From the NCBI GenBank assembly GCA_030849075.1, contig JASAOO010002994.1, forward strand, positions 1-16,334: a stretch of 16,334 nt of DNA, given 5' to 3'. The position numbers and the translations under genes are program-made. Shown in pieces: positions 8,776-16,334 of the stretch (position 1 is its first letter; each line of letters begins with the position of its first letter). The stretch is from Zelonia costaricensis. Lineage: Eukaryota; Euglenozoa; Kinetoplastea; Trypanosomatida; Trypanosomatidae. The notes beneath the pieces are model-generated. The model was not told where the DNA came from. It worked only from the letters and a program-made list of their open reading frames with translations, and ran no database searches.

Positions 8776-9993
8776 TAGTGCACAGAGACCCCTACAGCAT
8801 CAATCTTTTCTTCGCCCAGCGAATACGACCAACGCCGCCGCCAAAGAAGCTGTCGAGCGCTGCACAAACGAAAAACGCACACGTCAAACGGTCACCGGAG
8901 AACGGCCCAGCAGGCGCCCTGTCGACTCAGCACCCGGTAGCTCTGGCTGAGCCTTCTTCTGTGCCAACCTCTGAGTTTACCGATGGTCGCGCAAGACGCG
9001 GATGCGCTGGAGACCGAAACGAAGGTGTGTGGAGCCGTGAAATGCGTGAGTCCATAAGCCGAGAAGCGTCGGCGTCACAGCAGCGCCTCGCGTTGCGTGA
9101 GCAGTTGAAAGTGCCACAACTCGACACACGTCTTTGAGAACCTTCAAAAAGAAAAGGCTTGATGCACAGCGCCGAAGCGCAAGCAAGCAAGGGAATGATG
9201 AAGTCTGGAAGCACCCAGCCACTGGTGCACTCTAAATACGCCGGCAGAAGTGCGGTGCACAGACATCGCCGTCTTGTGCGCACTCGACTCGGCGAAAAAA
9301 AGAGGCGTGCGACAGGCCGCAATGCGGGAAACGCGCGATGGCGCGGCTGCAGCGATGCGCAGACCCAAACGTACAACGAAGACGCACCCCAGGCGTGCCG
9401 CCCGCCAACGCCGCCTTCTGCACACGGAATACGAAGGTTAGCAAGTCAAGAGTAGAAGACACGTCACGACATTGGTGGGGTGCACTACTCTCGCGAGCCC
9501 CCAAGGCACTGCCGCCTTCTAGAACGCACTCACTCCTCCGCTTATCGGTCGTCCCCCGATAACGCTCCTCGGGTTCTACTCAGTGCTGCCGCTCTTTTTT
9601 CACTCGGCTTCGGCCTGATCTCAACGATGTCAGTGCAATAAGGGGTGCGTCGCAACCACTACCCCACCCATGCATTCCTCTGGGAGGTCCCATGGGTCCC
9701 TCTGTTGTGCCAGGGACCGGCCGCGGGGCGGGGAAGGGGGAGAGGAGTTTGGCTTCTTCTGCCTCAAAAGACCGGCGTCGTTCCACTGGCAGACGCGCTG
9801 CACAGTGTGCGCAATGCGCAGCGAAACTGGAGAGCCAAGACAGACAGGCGACGTGAGCAAAGGAGAGCACCATGCACTTCCATAACTGACCGAGATCACC
9901 CGATCGCATCCGCTGACCCGATCTTCTCTTCTTCTTCGCTCCGTCCCCTTCCATCCCCCTCGCGAGCTCGCAGACAAGAGAAGAGTACAACAC

Positions 9994-10339
9994 GCGCAAC
10001 GGGAGCAAATTCGAAACGGTGGCACAAAGAAGNGGGCAATCTTGCGGCGCTGGCCCACACTGACGTACGCTGAAGGCGTAACTGCACTTGCGAAGTGCTT
10101 CGTTGAGCCCCCGTGAAGGCAAGCAGAAAAAAGGGGCAACTGCCGACCCACTGCACCCGGGTGCGCCAACAGGTGGCGGGAGAAGACGCCGCGTCGCACT
10201 GAGGGGGGGGGGTTGGCGGTGCAGTACTCCCCCCCCCCTCCCTCCCTCAACGCGGCCCGCACCCCACGCGCCACGGGAGAAGACGAGGAGAGCCCAAGTC
10301 GCGCAACGGGAGCAAATTCGAAACGGTGGCACAAAGAAG
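9994..10339. repeat. Dispersed direct repeat with an identical 39-bp core, with gap N
   Basis: The 39 bases at 9994-10032 (beginning GCGCAACGGGAGCAAATTCG) recur exactly at 10301-10339. Sequence upstream of each core is loosely similar (AGACAAGAGAAGAG versus AGAAGACGAGGAGAG), suggesting a longer, older repeat. The N at 10033 directly follows the first core. Between the copies are 10 G (10203-10212) and 10 C (10229-10238) runs close together. Confidence 0.85.
10033..10033. other. Assembly gap marker (N) at repeat edge
   Basis: The N is the base immediately after the first 39-bp core copy. Confidence 0.55.
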
Positions 10340-11211
10340 AAGTCGCGGCAGTGCGACACGGGACCGGCCGCGCACGTGACGCAGGCACGGCCGCAGCGTG
10401 GCAGAGGCAAAAGCGGAAGAAAAACGGAGAACAACGCGGCAACACACCAAAGCCGGCGACTGACGCGAGCGCCACACTGCGGAGCGCCGGGGAGTGCGTG
10501 GGTGAGGGAGGTGGAGGTGAGGGGAGGGGAGGGAAGTGGTCGCGCAAGACGCACGAGGGCACCGCAGTGCACCGCCGCTACTCAGCGGCCGCACTTCTGG
10601 TGCACACACGTGGCGGCTGCTTGCGAGAACGGCGACGTGTCCGCCTCGACACAAGTTGCGGCTCGACTGCGGCTGAAGTCCCCCAGCCCCCCCCCCCCCC
10701 CCCCCCCTTCCCTCACCCACTGCACCGCCACAAACCAGGACAGCGTGCCGTGCAACGGCGCGGCGTGCGCCATTCAACACAAGAGAAGAACAGCGGCGGG
10801 CAGCGGCCACTCGCACACGCGCGTCTGTGTGCGCTGTGATGCAGCGAGATGTCCACATGGTGCGTCGAGGAGGGCAGCACCCTGTTCTTCTCTCCCTCAA
10901 CGAGCCGCCCAACGCGCCTTCTCGCCAGTAGGAGCTTTACGTGAAGAGGCCGGCGCATGCACAGAGCAGCGGTGTAGTCGGAGAACGACATGGACAGCAT
11001 GGGCTGCCGCTCTGCTGATGCGCCAGCGATGCCCGCGATGCCCGCGTGCCCGACTCTGTGCCGTCGGGATGCTGTGGTGGCGGCTGGCAGCACCGAGCGC
11101 CACACAATGGAAATGACCGCCACTCTGCGTGCAAACGGCGCTGCTGGGCCTCCGCCCACCGACCGACTCCATTCCCTCCCCTTCCCTGCCCAGCCTGGTC
11201 TCCTCCCGCCG
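10340..11211. other. Spacer downstream of the LRR gene, no supported gene
   Basis: This probably holds the 3' UTR of the minus-strand LRR gene and intergenic DNA. It includes a run of 21 C at 10687-10707. Open frames on both strands are low-complexity and unsupported. Confidence 0.4.
10687..10707. repeat. Homopolymer run of 21 C
   Basis: The longest homopolymer in the window, in the probable 3' region of the LRR gene. On the transcribed strand it is a G run that could form a quadruplex-like structure. Confidence 0.9.
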
Positions 11212-11418
11212 TCACTCTTCGAAGTGCAGCAGGTGCGCAAGTCGGCCTTCGCGGCAACACGCGCACCGCGAGGTGAGGTGTATGGCCCGCAGCGCCGGTG
11301 CGCCGGCGAGCGCAGAGACGCACGGGAGTTACTCACACCAGCGGAGGTCGAGAGTCTCCAGAGCGGGGCACAGGCACAGCCCACCGACGTGGCTGACGCC
11401 GCTGCTGTTTGCGACGAC

Positions 11419-12263
11419 ACTCCGCAGCCGTGGCGCGCCCGCGAGCGGTGCGAGGCTCGTCAGGCTCGCGCAGTCGCTCACGTCCAACGACTCGAGGCAC
11501 GGGCAGGCGCTGAGTCCACGAATGTCACTCACAGGGGTGCTGCTCGCATCGATCACTCGCAGCCTCGCGGCTCCAGCAAGCGGGGCAAGACTCGTGATCT
11601 TTGTCAACGACAGGTCAACCTCCTCGAGCAGCGGGCACGTGCCGAGGCCGTCGATGTTGTCCACCCACGAGCCTACTACGCTGAGCGAGCGAAGCATCGG
11701 CGCTCCCGCAAGGGCTGCAATGCTCTTCAAATCCACGCAGTGTGCCAGCGAGAGCGTGTCAAGCCGTGGGCAGGTGCCGAGGCCGTCGATGCAGCCCACG
11801 CTGCCTTCCGTGATGGACACACACCGCAGCGCCGGGGCACCAGCAAGCGGCGCAAGACTGGTGAAGTTCCACGAGTAGCTGAAATGGATCTCCTCCAGGC
11901 GCGGACACAGGTAAAGGCCGTCGATGCTGCTCAGGCTGCTGTAGGTCGCTTAGATGAACCGCAGCGCTGGTGCCCCCGCAAGCCCCGCCAGACTCGTCGG
12001 CTCCGCACAGTTGGTGAAGTTCACGGACNACTCCGCAGCCGTGGCGCGCCCGCGAGCGGTGCGAGGCTCGTCAGGCTCGCGCAGTCGCTCACGTCCAACG
12101 ACTCGAGGCACGGGCAGGCGCTGAGTCCACGAATGTCACTCACAGGGGTGCTGCTCGCATCGATCACTCGCAGCCTCGGGGCTCCAGCAAGCGGGGCAAG
12201 ACTCGTGATCTTTGTCAACGACAGGTCAACCTCCTCGAGCAGCGGGCACGTGCCGAGGCCGTC
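11419..12263. repeat. Near-identical 234-bp direct duplication inside the LRR gene
   Basis: Positions 11419-11652 and 12030-12263 match at 233 of 234 bases by eye; the one difference changes Ala to Pro in the LRR (LAGAARLR versus LAGAPRLR). Other LRR units in the gene are well diverged, so this is a recent duplication, a gene conversion, or an assembly effect. The second copy begins exactly one base after the N at 12029. The 611-base offset is not a multiple of three. Confidence 0.9.
12029..12029. other. Assembly gap marker (N) inside the LRR gene
   Basis: The N abuts the start of the second copy of the 234-bp duplication, and the reading frames on either side do not match. It is therefore probably a gap and may hide further LRR units. 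Confidence 0.65.
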
Positions 12264-13435
12264 TGTGCAGATGGAGGCGCATCCCATTGCGTCGAGCGTC
12301 CGCAGCTGCGGGGCACAGGCCAGTGGTGCCAGGCTCTTCAGGCGGTCGCATCCGGCAACGGTCAACGTCTGCAGCCGTGGGCAGGTGCCGAGGCCTGCAA
12401 TACTGCTTGTCGCACAGTTATCCGCGTTGACCTCACGCAGCTGTGGTGCCCCTGCGAGCGGCTCCAGGCTCACGAGTGCGCGGCAGCTACTGACGTCCAC
12501 CACCTCGAGACACGGCCACGCACACACGCCGCCAACGCTCTCGACGCCACTGCCGTTGGCCTTGAGTGTTCGGATAGGCGGGGCCTGTGCGAGGGCCTCC
12601 ACGCTGCGCAATTGCCCGCACTCACTGACGTCCACGTGAGCGAGGGAAACGCAGTGGTCGAGGCCCAGCAAGTGTGTGAGGTCTGAGTGGGAGGCGTTCA
12701 ACGTGACGAGGTGCGCCGCACACGCAAACCTCGAAAGGTCAAGCGAGGGGACCTTTGCGCCGACTATGTGCAGTGCGGTCAGCGACGGCACCTGCTGGAT
12801 GAGCTGCAGCGTGGCCTGGCTGCACCTTTCGATGGAGAGGACGCGCAAGTTGGTCATCGCAGACGGCACGGCAGCGCGGAGGATGCCGTGCTTGTCGCGC
12901 GCATGAATCACCTCCAGCTGCAGCAGCAACGGCTGCAGCACTTGTAGCAAGGCGGTGTCGCCCCTCCCCAGGACGATTGCGTCCAGCCGCGCGACAACCT
13001 CTGGCGGACCGCCAAGCACTGCCTGCAGTGCAGCAAAGCCTTTCGCCTCTACTGGAAGCTCGCACTGCGCCAGCCACCACGCCGTCACCTCCACCATCTG
13101 TGCGGGGTCGCGCTTCGACGTCTTAGAGCCAGCCACCACATGGCGCAACACCTCATCGGAGAGCTCGATGGCAGTGGTGAAGAAGGCGCTGTTGGCCACC
13201 GCTGCGTACACGCGCGCCTTCTTGGACACCGCGGCGACGGCGCGACACGGCCAGAGCGGCATGAAGCTCAGCACCTGCGCCAGAGCGTCGCCGCTTAGGG
13301 AGGCGAGAAGCACGCGGTCCCTCAGCGCGGACGGCTCGTAGGCACCGCTGCGGCAGAGCGCCCGGTGCCTGTGCTGCAGCATGCGATTCACAAACTCCAT
13401 GGTCTGCAGGCAATACCCAGTCACGGTTGCGATGT

Positions 13436-13480
13436 CTCGTGCGCGAAAGAAACGCACGCGGAGGGGGAGGGGAGGATGGG
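13436..13480 (-). promoter_or_regulatory. Predicted spliced-leader acceptor for the LRR gene
   Basis: On the minus strand a pyrimidine tract (CCATCCTCCCCTCCCCCTCC, about 13480-13461) and TTTCTTTCGCG are followed by AG at 13437-13436, 35 nt before the ATG at 13400. Inferred from the general trypanosomatid rule. Confidence 0.35.
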
Positions 13481-13552
13481 GAGTCGCTCAACAACGCAGC
13501 ACAACACACGGGGGTCGCTTGTGGGGCTTGTGGCAGTGGGCGAGGGTTCTTC

Positions 13553-13553
13553 G

Positions 13554-13587
<34 letters not shown>
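13553..13587. repeat. GT dinucleotide microsatellite
   Basis: About 17 GT units with one GC interruption, upstream of the LRR gene. On the transcribed strand it reads as a CA repeat before the pyrimidine tract. Confidence 0.92.
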
Positions 13588-14952
13588 GAGGGAGGGGCGG
13601 AGGGAGGGGGTTGCCAGGGGGGCGGACAGAGAGGGGAACACGCCAGCGTCGCTGTGCGAGAGGTGACTGCACGACCTCAGCCGTGCGCCTCGCGCTGCTG
13701 GCATTGTGCGCGACGCGGTCCTGGCTTTGCTTTCGTTCTGATGCGATGTAGGTCACTTGCTGAAGGCGGAGCAAGTCAGCGGTAGCTTGTTGGAGGCGAG
13801 CTGAAGCGGCTCATGCTGCCCAGCGGGTGGGAGCAGCTGCAAGTCGCGCCGCGCAGACGTGCGTGCCGGCACACACAAGCCACGGCAATGCGTCGGACAC
13901 CCCTGACGCGGCCTACGGCGGCCTCTACAGCTCCGCATCAGCGCTCAGGAAACAACGAAAAGGCCGTCGAGACGAGAGGCGATCCCTGTGGCCGGCCGCG
14001 AGCGGCTCAGCTCACCTCACGTGGAGAGGAGGCGAATACGAAGAGGGGAGGGGGCGACAAGGTGCCACTCCCGGCCCCCGGTACACGAGAAGCCTCAGCA
14101 GCAAGCGCCATCGCACCGGCAGCCACCACGACTCCTCATGAGCCGCTTGGCACCGTCGTGACTGCCACAGGCGATGCCGTACTCCAAGGCACGGGGAGAG
14201 GATCGGCGCAGCGCCTCGGCCGGGCTGCGGTAGGGTGGCTGCGCGACGTCGCAGGCGACTTAGCCGGGCGTCCCACCGACCTCCTGCACACACGCTCCGT
14301 CACGCCGCCGCTGCCTTTCCAGGAGGTGCAGGGGGTCCGGGAGCACACCGCAGCAGTTGCCCACCGCTGTGCTCGCCGGCGCTGCATCGCGACTCACATC
14401 CGCGGCCGGCTTTCCCCCGAAGGGACGGCGCTGCCTGCAGCTTCGCACCGCCCCTCATCCCCGTGCGAGGCACACATCAGCGACAGCAGCCACGGCGTGC
14501 ACATGACAGCCGGCGCCACTGGGGCGAGCGGTCCCGCGCGCAACGCTCATCGTGAAAGGTGCTGGCCGACATGCACCGAAGGGCCGATGCTGGAGGACGG
14601 CGCAGGGAGGCACGAGAGACGACAAACGCGCCCTGTGCGCCTGCACCGTGCGCCCACGGAGCCCGAGGCCCCGTCTCGAGGTGGCAGCCGCGCCACTCCG
14701 CGTGTCGGAGAGACGGGTGCGCGCTACTGCCGCTGACTGAAGCGCGGATGCACGTGCGTACACGGCCGTGACGGTGATAGCGGTCTGCCGTTTTCACATA
14801 CCAGGCGTGGTGAGCATGCCGCTACATGAAGAGCAGTGCAGGCGATGCGAGTGCAGTCCAGCGCCGGGAAGGAGATGTGGTGCGAGGCGCCGGGCCACGA
14901 GAGCGCGCGTGTGTGCTGCGTCGAGGATGCCGTTCACGCCACGCGCCAAAGG
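13588..14952. other. 1.4-kb spacer upstream of the LRR gene, no supported gene
   Basis: A plus-strand frame of 307 codons (13813-14736) is open, but its third positions show no clear G/C preference, it is rich in Arg, Ala and Thr without any recognisable domain, and it is on the opposite strand to the neighbouring gene. I do not call it. No RNA gene was seen. Confidence 0.4.
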
Positions 14953-15498
14953 AGTGAGAGGGGGGGGGGCAGAAGGGATGCAGAGAGGGGGAGGGGCATG
15001 CGCGTGGTGGGAGTACGGAGGAGCAGATGCAGCCGCAATGCAGAGAATCGGGAGTGAGAGCCCTCGCCGCTGTGCCTGCTGCCTTCGCATCGGTGCGGTG
15101 CGCTGGACACGAGTCGCCAAGGCTTCGGCGGCCTCCCGAGGGGGGGGGTGACGTGGTTGGCAGCGCCTTCACGTGCGGCAGCGCTCGCGCCGAGTCCAGT
15201 CCACGCCAGCCCACGCACTTCCTCGTNAGTGAGGGGGGGGGGGCAGAAGGGATGCAGAGGGGAGGGGCACGCGCGTGGTGGGGGTACGGAGGAGCAGATG
15301 CAGCCGCAATGCAGAGAACCGAGAGAGAGCCCTCGCCGCTGTGCCTGGTGCCTTCGCATCGGTGTGGTGTGCTGGACACGAGTCGCCACGGCATCGTCGG
15401 CATCGCGGGGCAGCGGGGGGCGACGTGGTTGGCAGCGCCTTCACATGGGGCAGCGCTCGCGCGGAGTCCAGTCCACGCCAGCCCACGCACTTCCTCGT
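14953..15498. repeat. Tandem direct repeat, two copies of 274 and 271 bp around an N
   Basis: Copy 1 (14953-15226) and copy 2 (15228-15498) both start AGTGAG followed by a run of about ten G and GCAGAAGGGATGCAGAG. Both end GTCCACGCCAGCCCACGCAC then TTCCTCGT. They differ by substitutions and short indels, mostly around 15127-15148 and 15390-15420. The N at 15227 is the single base between them. No coding frame is preserved between copies in a convincing way. Confidence 0.92.
15227..15227. other. Assembly gap marker (N) between tandem copies
   Basis: The single N lies between the last base of one 270-bp copy and the first base of the next, which suggests a collapsed array. Confidence 0.6.
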
Positions 15499-15966
15499 CC
15501 TCTTGCAGCTGGGTAGCACCGCACGAGACATCTTCACTTCACCGCTTCGCACGGCGTATTCCTTCCTTTCTTCTGTTTTCCAAGGGGGCATGAATAGAAG
15601 TATCGCAACAAGCGCTTTGCATAGGACTCGCTCACGTCCTCGAGGCTTCCTCAGGACGTGTCGGGGCAGCTGCAGGGACCAGTGCGCACCGACACGACCA
15701 TGAGACAAACACGCCACACACGCCCTGCGTGCGCAGCCGAAGGAGACGAGGTGACCCGCAAAGTCTGTGGCAGACACTCCATCGCACGGCGCGGAGGCTA
15801 CTAAGCTCTTTATTACACAACACGACAAGAAACCACAAAAAACAGAAACTCAGTTTTCAAGTAAGGGAGACTTGGCCAGAGAGCAACGAAAGGAACGTGG
15901 AGCAACTCGCAATCCGCACGGCTTCGTGGTTCGAAGTGGACCGCGGCTGCTGAAGAGGGCGCTGCG

Positions 15967-15986
15967 TTTTTTTTTCTCTTTCTTAG
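15967..15986 (+). promoter_or_regulatory. Candidate plus-strand spliced-leader acceptor 1
   Basis: Nine T followed by CTCTTTCTT and AG at 15985-15986: a strong pyrimidine tract with an acceptor dinucleotide on the plus strand, opposite to the genes on the left. No downstream gene is confirmed within the window. Confidence 0.28.
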
Positions 15987-16128
15987 ACAGAAGCCTTCGT
16001 GCTCTCCGACTCCTTGCGAGCTCAGCACAACTGGAAAAGCGACGGCTCGAGCGCAGGCTGGCTGGTCCTCGATCCTTTTTGCAAAGCCCACGTTTGGGCT
16101 TACACAACGCCGCACTCTGGGGGCGGCG

Positions 16129-16162
16129 TCGCTTCCTCCTCACACCTCCGGTCCTTTCCTAG
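16129..16162 (+). promoter_or_regulatory. Candidate plus-strand spliced-leader acceptor 2
   Basis: A pyrimidine-rich tract (CTTCCTCCTCACACCTCC, GTCCTTTCCT) ends in AG at 16161-16162. An ATG at 16167 opens only a 13-codon frame, and the next ATG at 16216 is open to the edge. Suggestive of a plus-strand 5' end, unproven. Confidence 0.25.
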
Positions 16163-16334
16163 CGCCATGGCGTGTGTGCGTACGTCGTGGCCCGTGTGGC
16201 TGCACTGAGCGCCCCATGAATACCAGACTTGCCGCAAGGCAAGGATACCGGAGAAGATCAAGGGTCACGCGTGCTGCTAGGGCAGATCGAGAAGAGCGCA
16301 ACGCCAGCGTCCAGCCGTCAGCCTGCCCTCGAAG

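Larger units (their letters stand above)
5633..9993. other. 4.4-kb stretch without a supported gene
   Basis: Many open frames exist on both strands but they overlap each other, lack consistent third-position G/C preference, and give low-complexity Arg/Ser/Pro/His-rich translations. The plus strand is mostly purine-rich, fitting minus-strand transcription. Homopolymers stand out: 14 G at 6083-6096, 12 C at 8524-8535 and 11 G at 8765-8775. A possible nested hairpin followed by a T run lies at 9526-9600. No tRNA, rRNA or element ends were found by eye; small nucleolar RNAs would not be recognisable this way. Confidence 0.45.
11212..13400 (-). pseudogene. F-box-like leucine-rich-repeat protein gene with two in-frame stops and an internal gap
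   Basis: Start: the ATG at 13398-13400; an in-frame GTG further upstream is an unlikely start in a trypanosomatid. Residues about 34-75 (ASLSGDALAQVLSFMPLW..., then AVSKKARVYAA) match the pattern of an F-box, the Skp1-binding motif of SCF ubiquitin-ligase adaptors. From about residue 185 the protein is made of leucine-rich repeats in double units of about 45 residues (CPxLESLDVSxCxxLTSLAPLAGAP then LRxVxAxxxxVSxIxGLxxC). At least ten units can be followed. The N at 12029 interrupts the repeats after LAGAPRLRS; the frames on the two sides disagree, as expected for a gap of unknown length. Beyond it the LRR frame resumes at 12027 but meets TAA at 11950-11952 and TAA at 11329-11331. After each stop the LRR pattern continues in the same frame (ATYSSLSSIDGL; LPCVSALAGAPALRA), and the frame finally closes with TGA at 11212-11214. 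F-box plus LRR would suggest substrate recognition for ubiquitination. With two stops this is best called a pseudogene, or a gene truncated to its first part. Confidence 0.8.
15499..16334. other. Right-end spacer, possible start region of a plus-strand gene
   Basis: No gene is established. A plus-strand frame from an ATG at 16216 (MNTRLAARQGYRRRSRVTRA...) stays open to the edge, and a minus-strand frame of 64 codons (edge to TGA at 16140-16142) is also open; neither shows convincing codon preference. A perfect 7-bp hairpin (AAGCCCA-CGTT-TGGGCTT) lies at 16084-16101. Confidence 0.3.

Noticed and set aside
9580..10572. Two overlapping minus-strand open frames of more than 300 codons
   Set aside because: They overlap in different frames, are Pro/Ser/Cys-rich, cross the N at 10033 and the C and G homopolymers, and look like translated pyrimidine tracts.
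4630..11952. Reassigned genetic code with TAA as a sense codon, as known in Blastocrithidia-type trypanosomatids
   Set aside because: The first 457 codons of the LRR gene contain no in-frame stop of any kind and use TGG for Trp and GAA/GAG for Glu normally; the surface gene also needs a frameshift, so ordinary gene decay is simpler.
10990..12639. Plus-strand open frame of 549 codons, the longest in the window
   Set aside because: It is the antisense shadow of the minus-strand LRR repeats; its own apparent repeats come only from that gene, and it crosses the N at 12029.
13401..13457. Start of the LRR protein at an upstream in-frame GTG
   Set aside because: Trypanosomatid nuclear genes start at ATG, and the predicted splice acceptor at 13436 would remove this codon from the mRNA.
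13813..14736. Plus-strand open frame of 307 codons
   Set aside because: No third-position preference, no recognisable domain, and wrong strand relative to the LRR gene; probably chance in GC-rich DNA.
411..15498. Direct repeats considered as a CRISPR array or transposon ends
   Set aside because: Each repeat family has only two copies, with no regular short spacers, no terminal inverted repeats and no transposase or reverse-transcriptase coding sequence.
15920..15945. B-box-like GGTTCGAAG, possible second tRNA
   Set aside because: No T-stem, acceptor stem or A box can be paired around it.

Overview
The window looks like nuclear DNA of a trypanosomatid (kinetoplastid), most likely a Leishmania-type member of the Leishmaniinae. 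The evidence is GC-rich sequence, intronless genes with strong G/C preference at third codon positions, pyrimidine tracts followed by AG just upstream of the gene starts (as needed for spliced-leader trans-splicing), and long gene-poor spacers full of homopolymer and dinucleotide runs. Species cannot be fixed from the sequence alone. It is a draft assembly: five single Ns (648, 5424, 10033, 12029, 15227) each sit exactly at the edge of a direct repeat, so they are probably collapsed-repeat gaps and not single unknown bases.

Layout. Positions 2-109 (+) look like the last codons of a plus-strand gene with a hydrophobic C-terminus. A tRNA-Lys(CTT) gene on the plus strand follows at 271-343, then a 230-nt tandem duplication (416-877). 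From about 1170 to 13400 all recognisable coding sequence is on the minus strand: a frameshifted membrane-protein remnant (1171-1539), a broken type I surface-protein gene with signal peptide, transmembrane segment and Met/Pro-rich tail (5155 to 3955), and a broken F-box/leucine-rich-repeat gene (13400 to 11212). Between them are gene-free stretches; the longest, 5633-11211, is about 5.6 kb. Two more direct-repeat pairs lie in spacers (5271-5632, 9994-10339), one lies inside the LRR gene (11419-12263), and a 274/271-nt tandem pair lies at 14953-15498. At the right edge, two plus-strand pyrimidine tracts ending in AG hint that a plus-strand gene may begin there or just beyond.

Interpretation. 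The left end resembles a convergent strand-switch region (plus-strand gene end, tRNA, minus-strand genes), a usual place for tRNA genes in Leishmania. All three recognisable minus-strand genes carry lesions: two carry single-base frameshifts at short G runs and two carry in-frame TAA codons (one in the surface gene, two in the LRR gene). The segment therefore reads as a run of decaying genes among repeats, although part of the damage could be sequencing or assembly error. I see no operon-like functional system, CRISPR array or intact mobile element.
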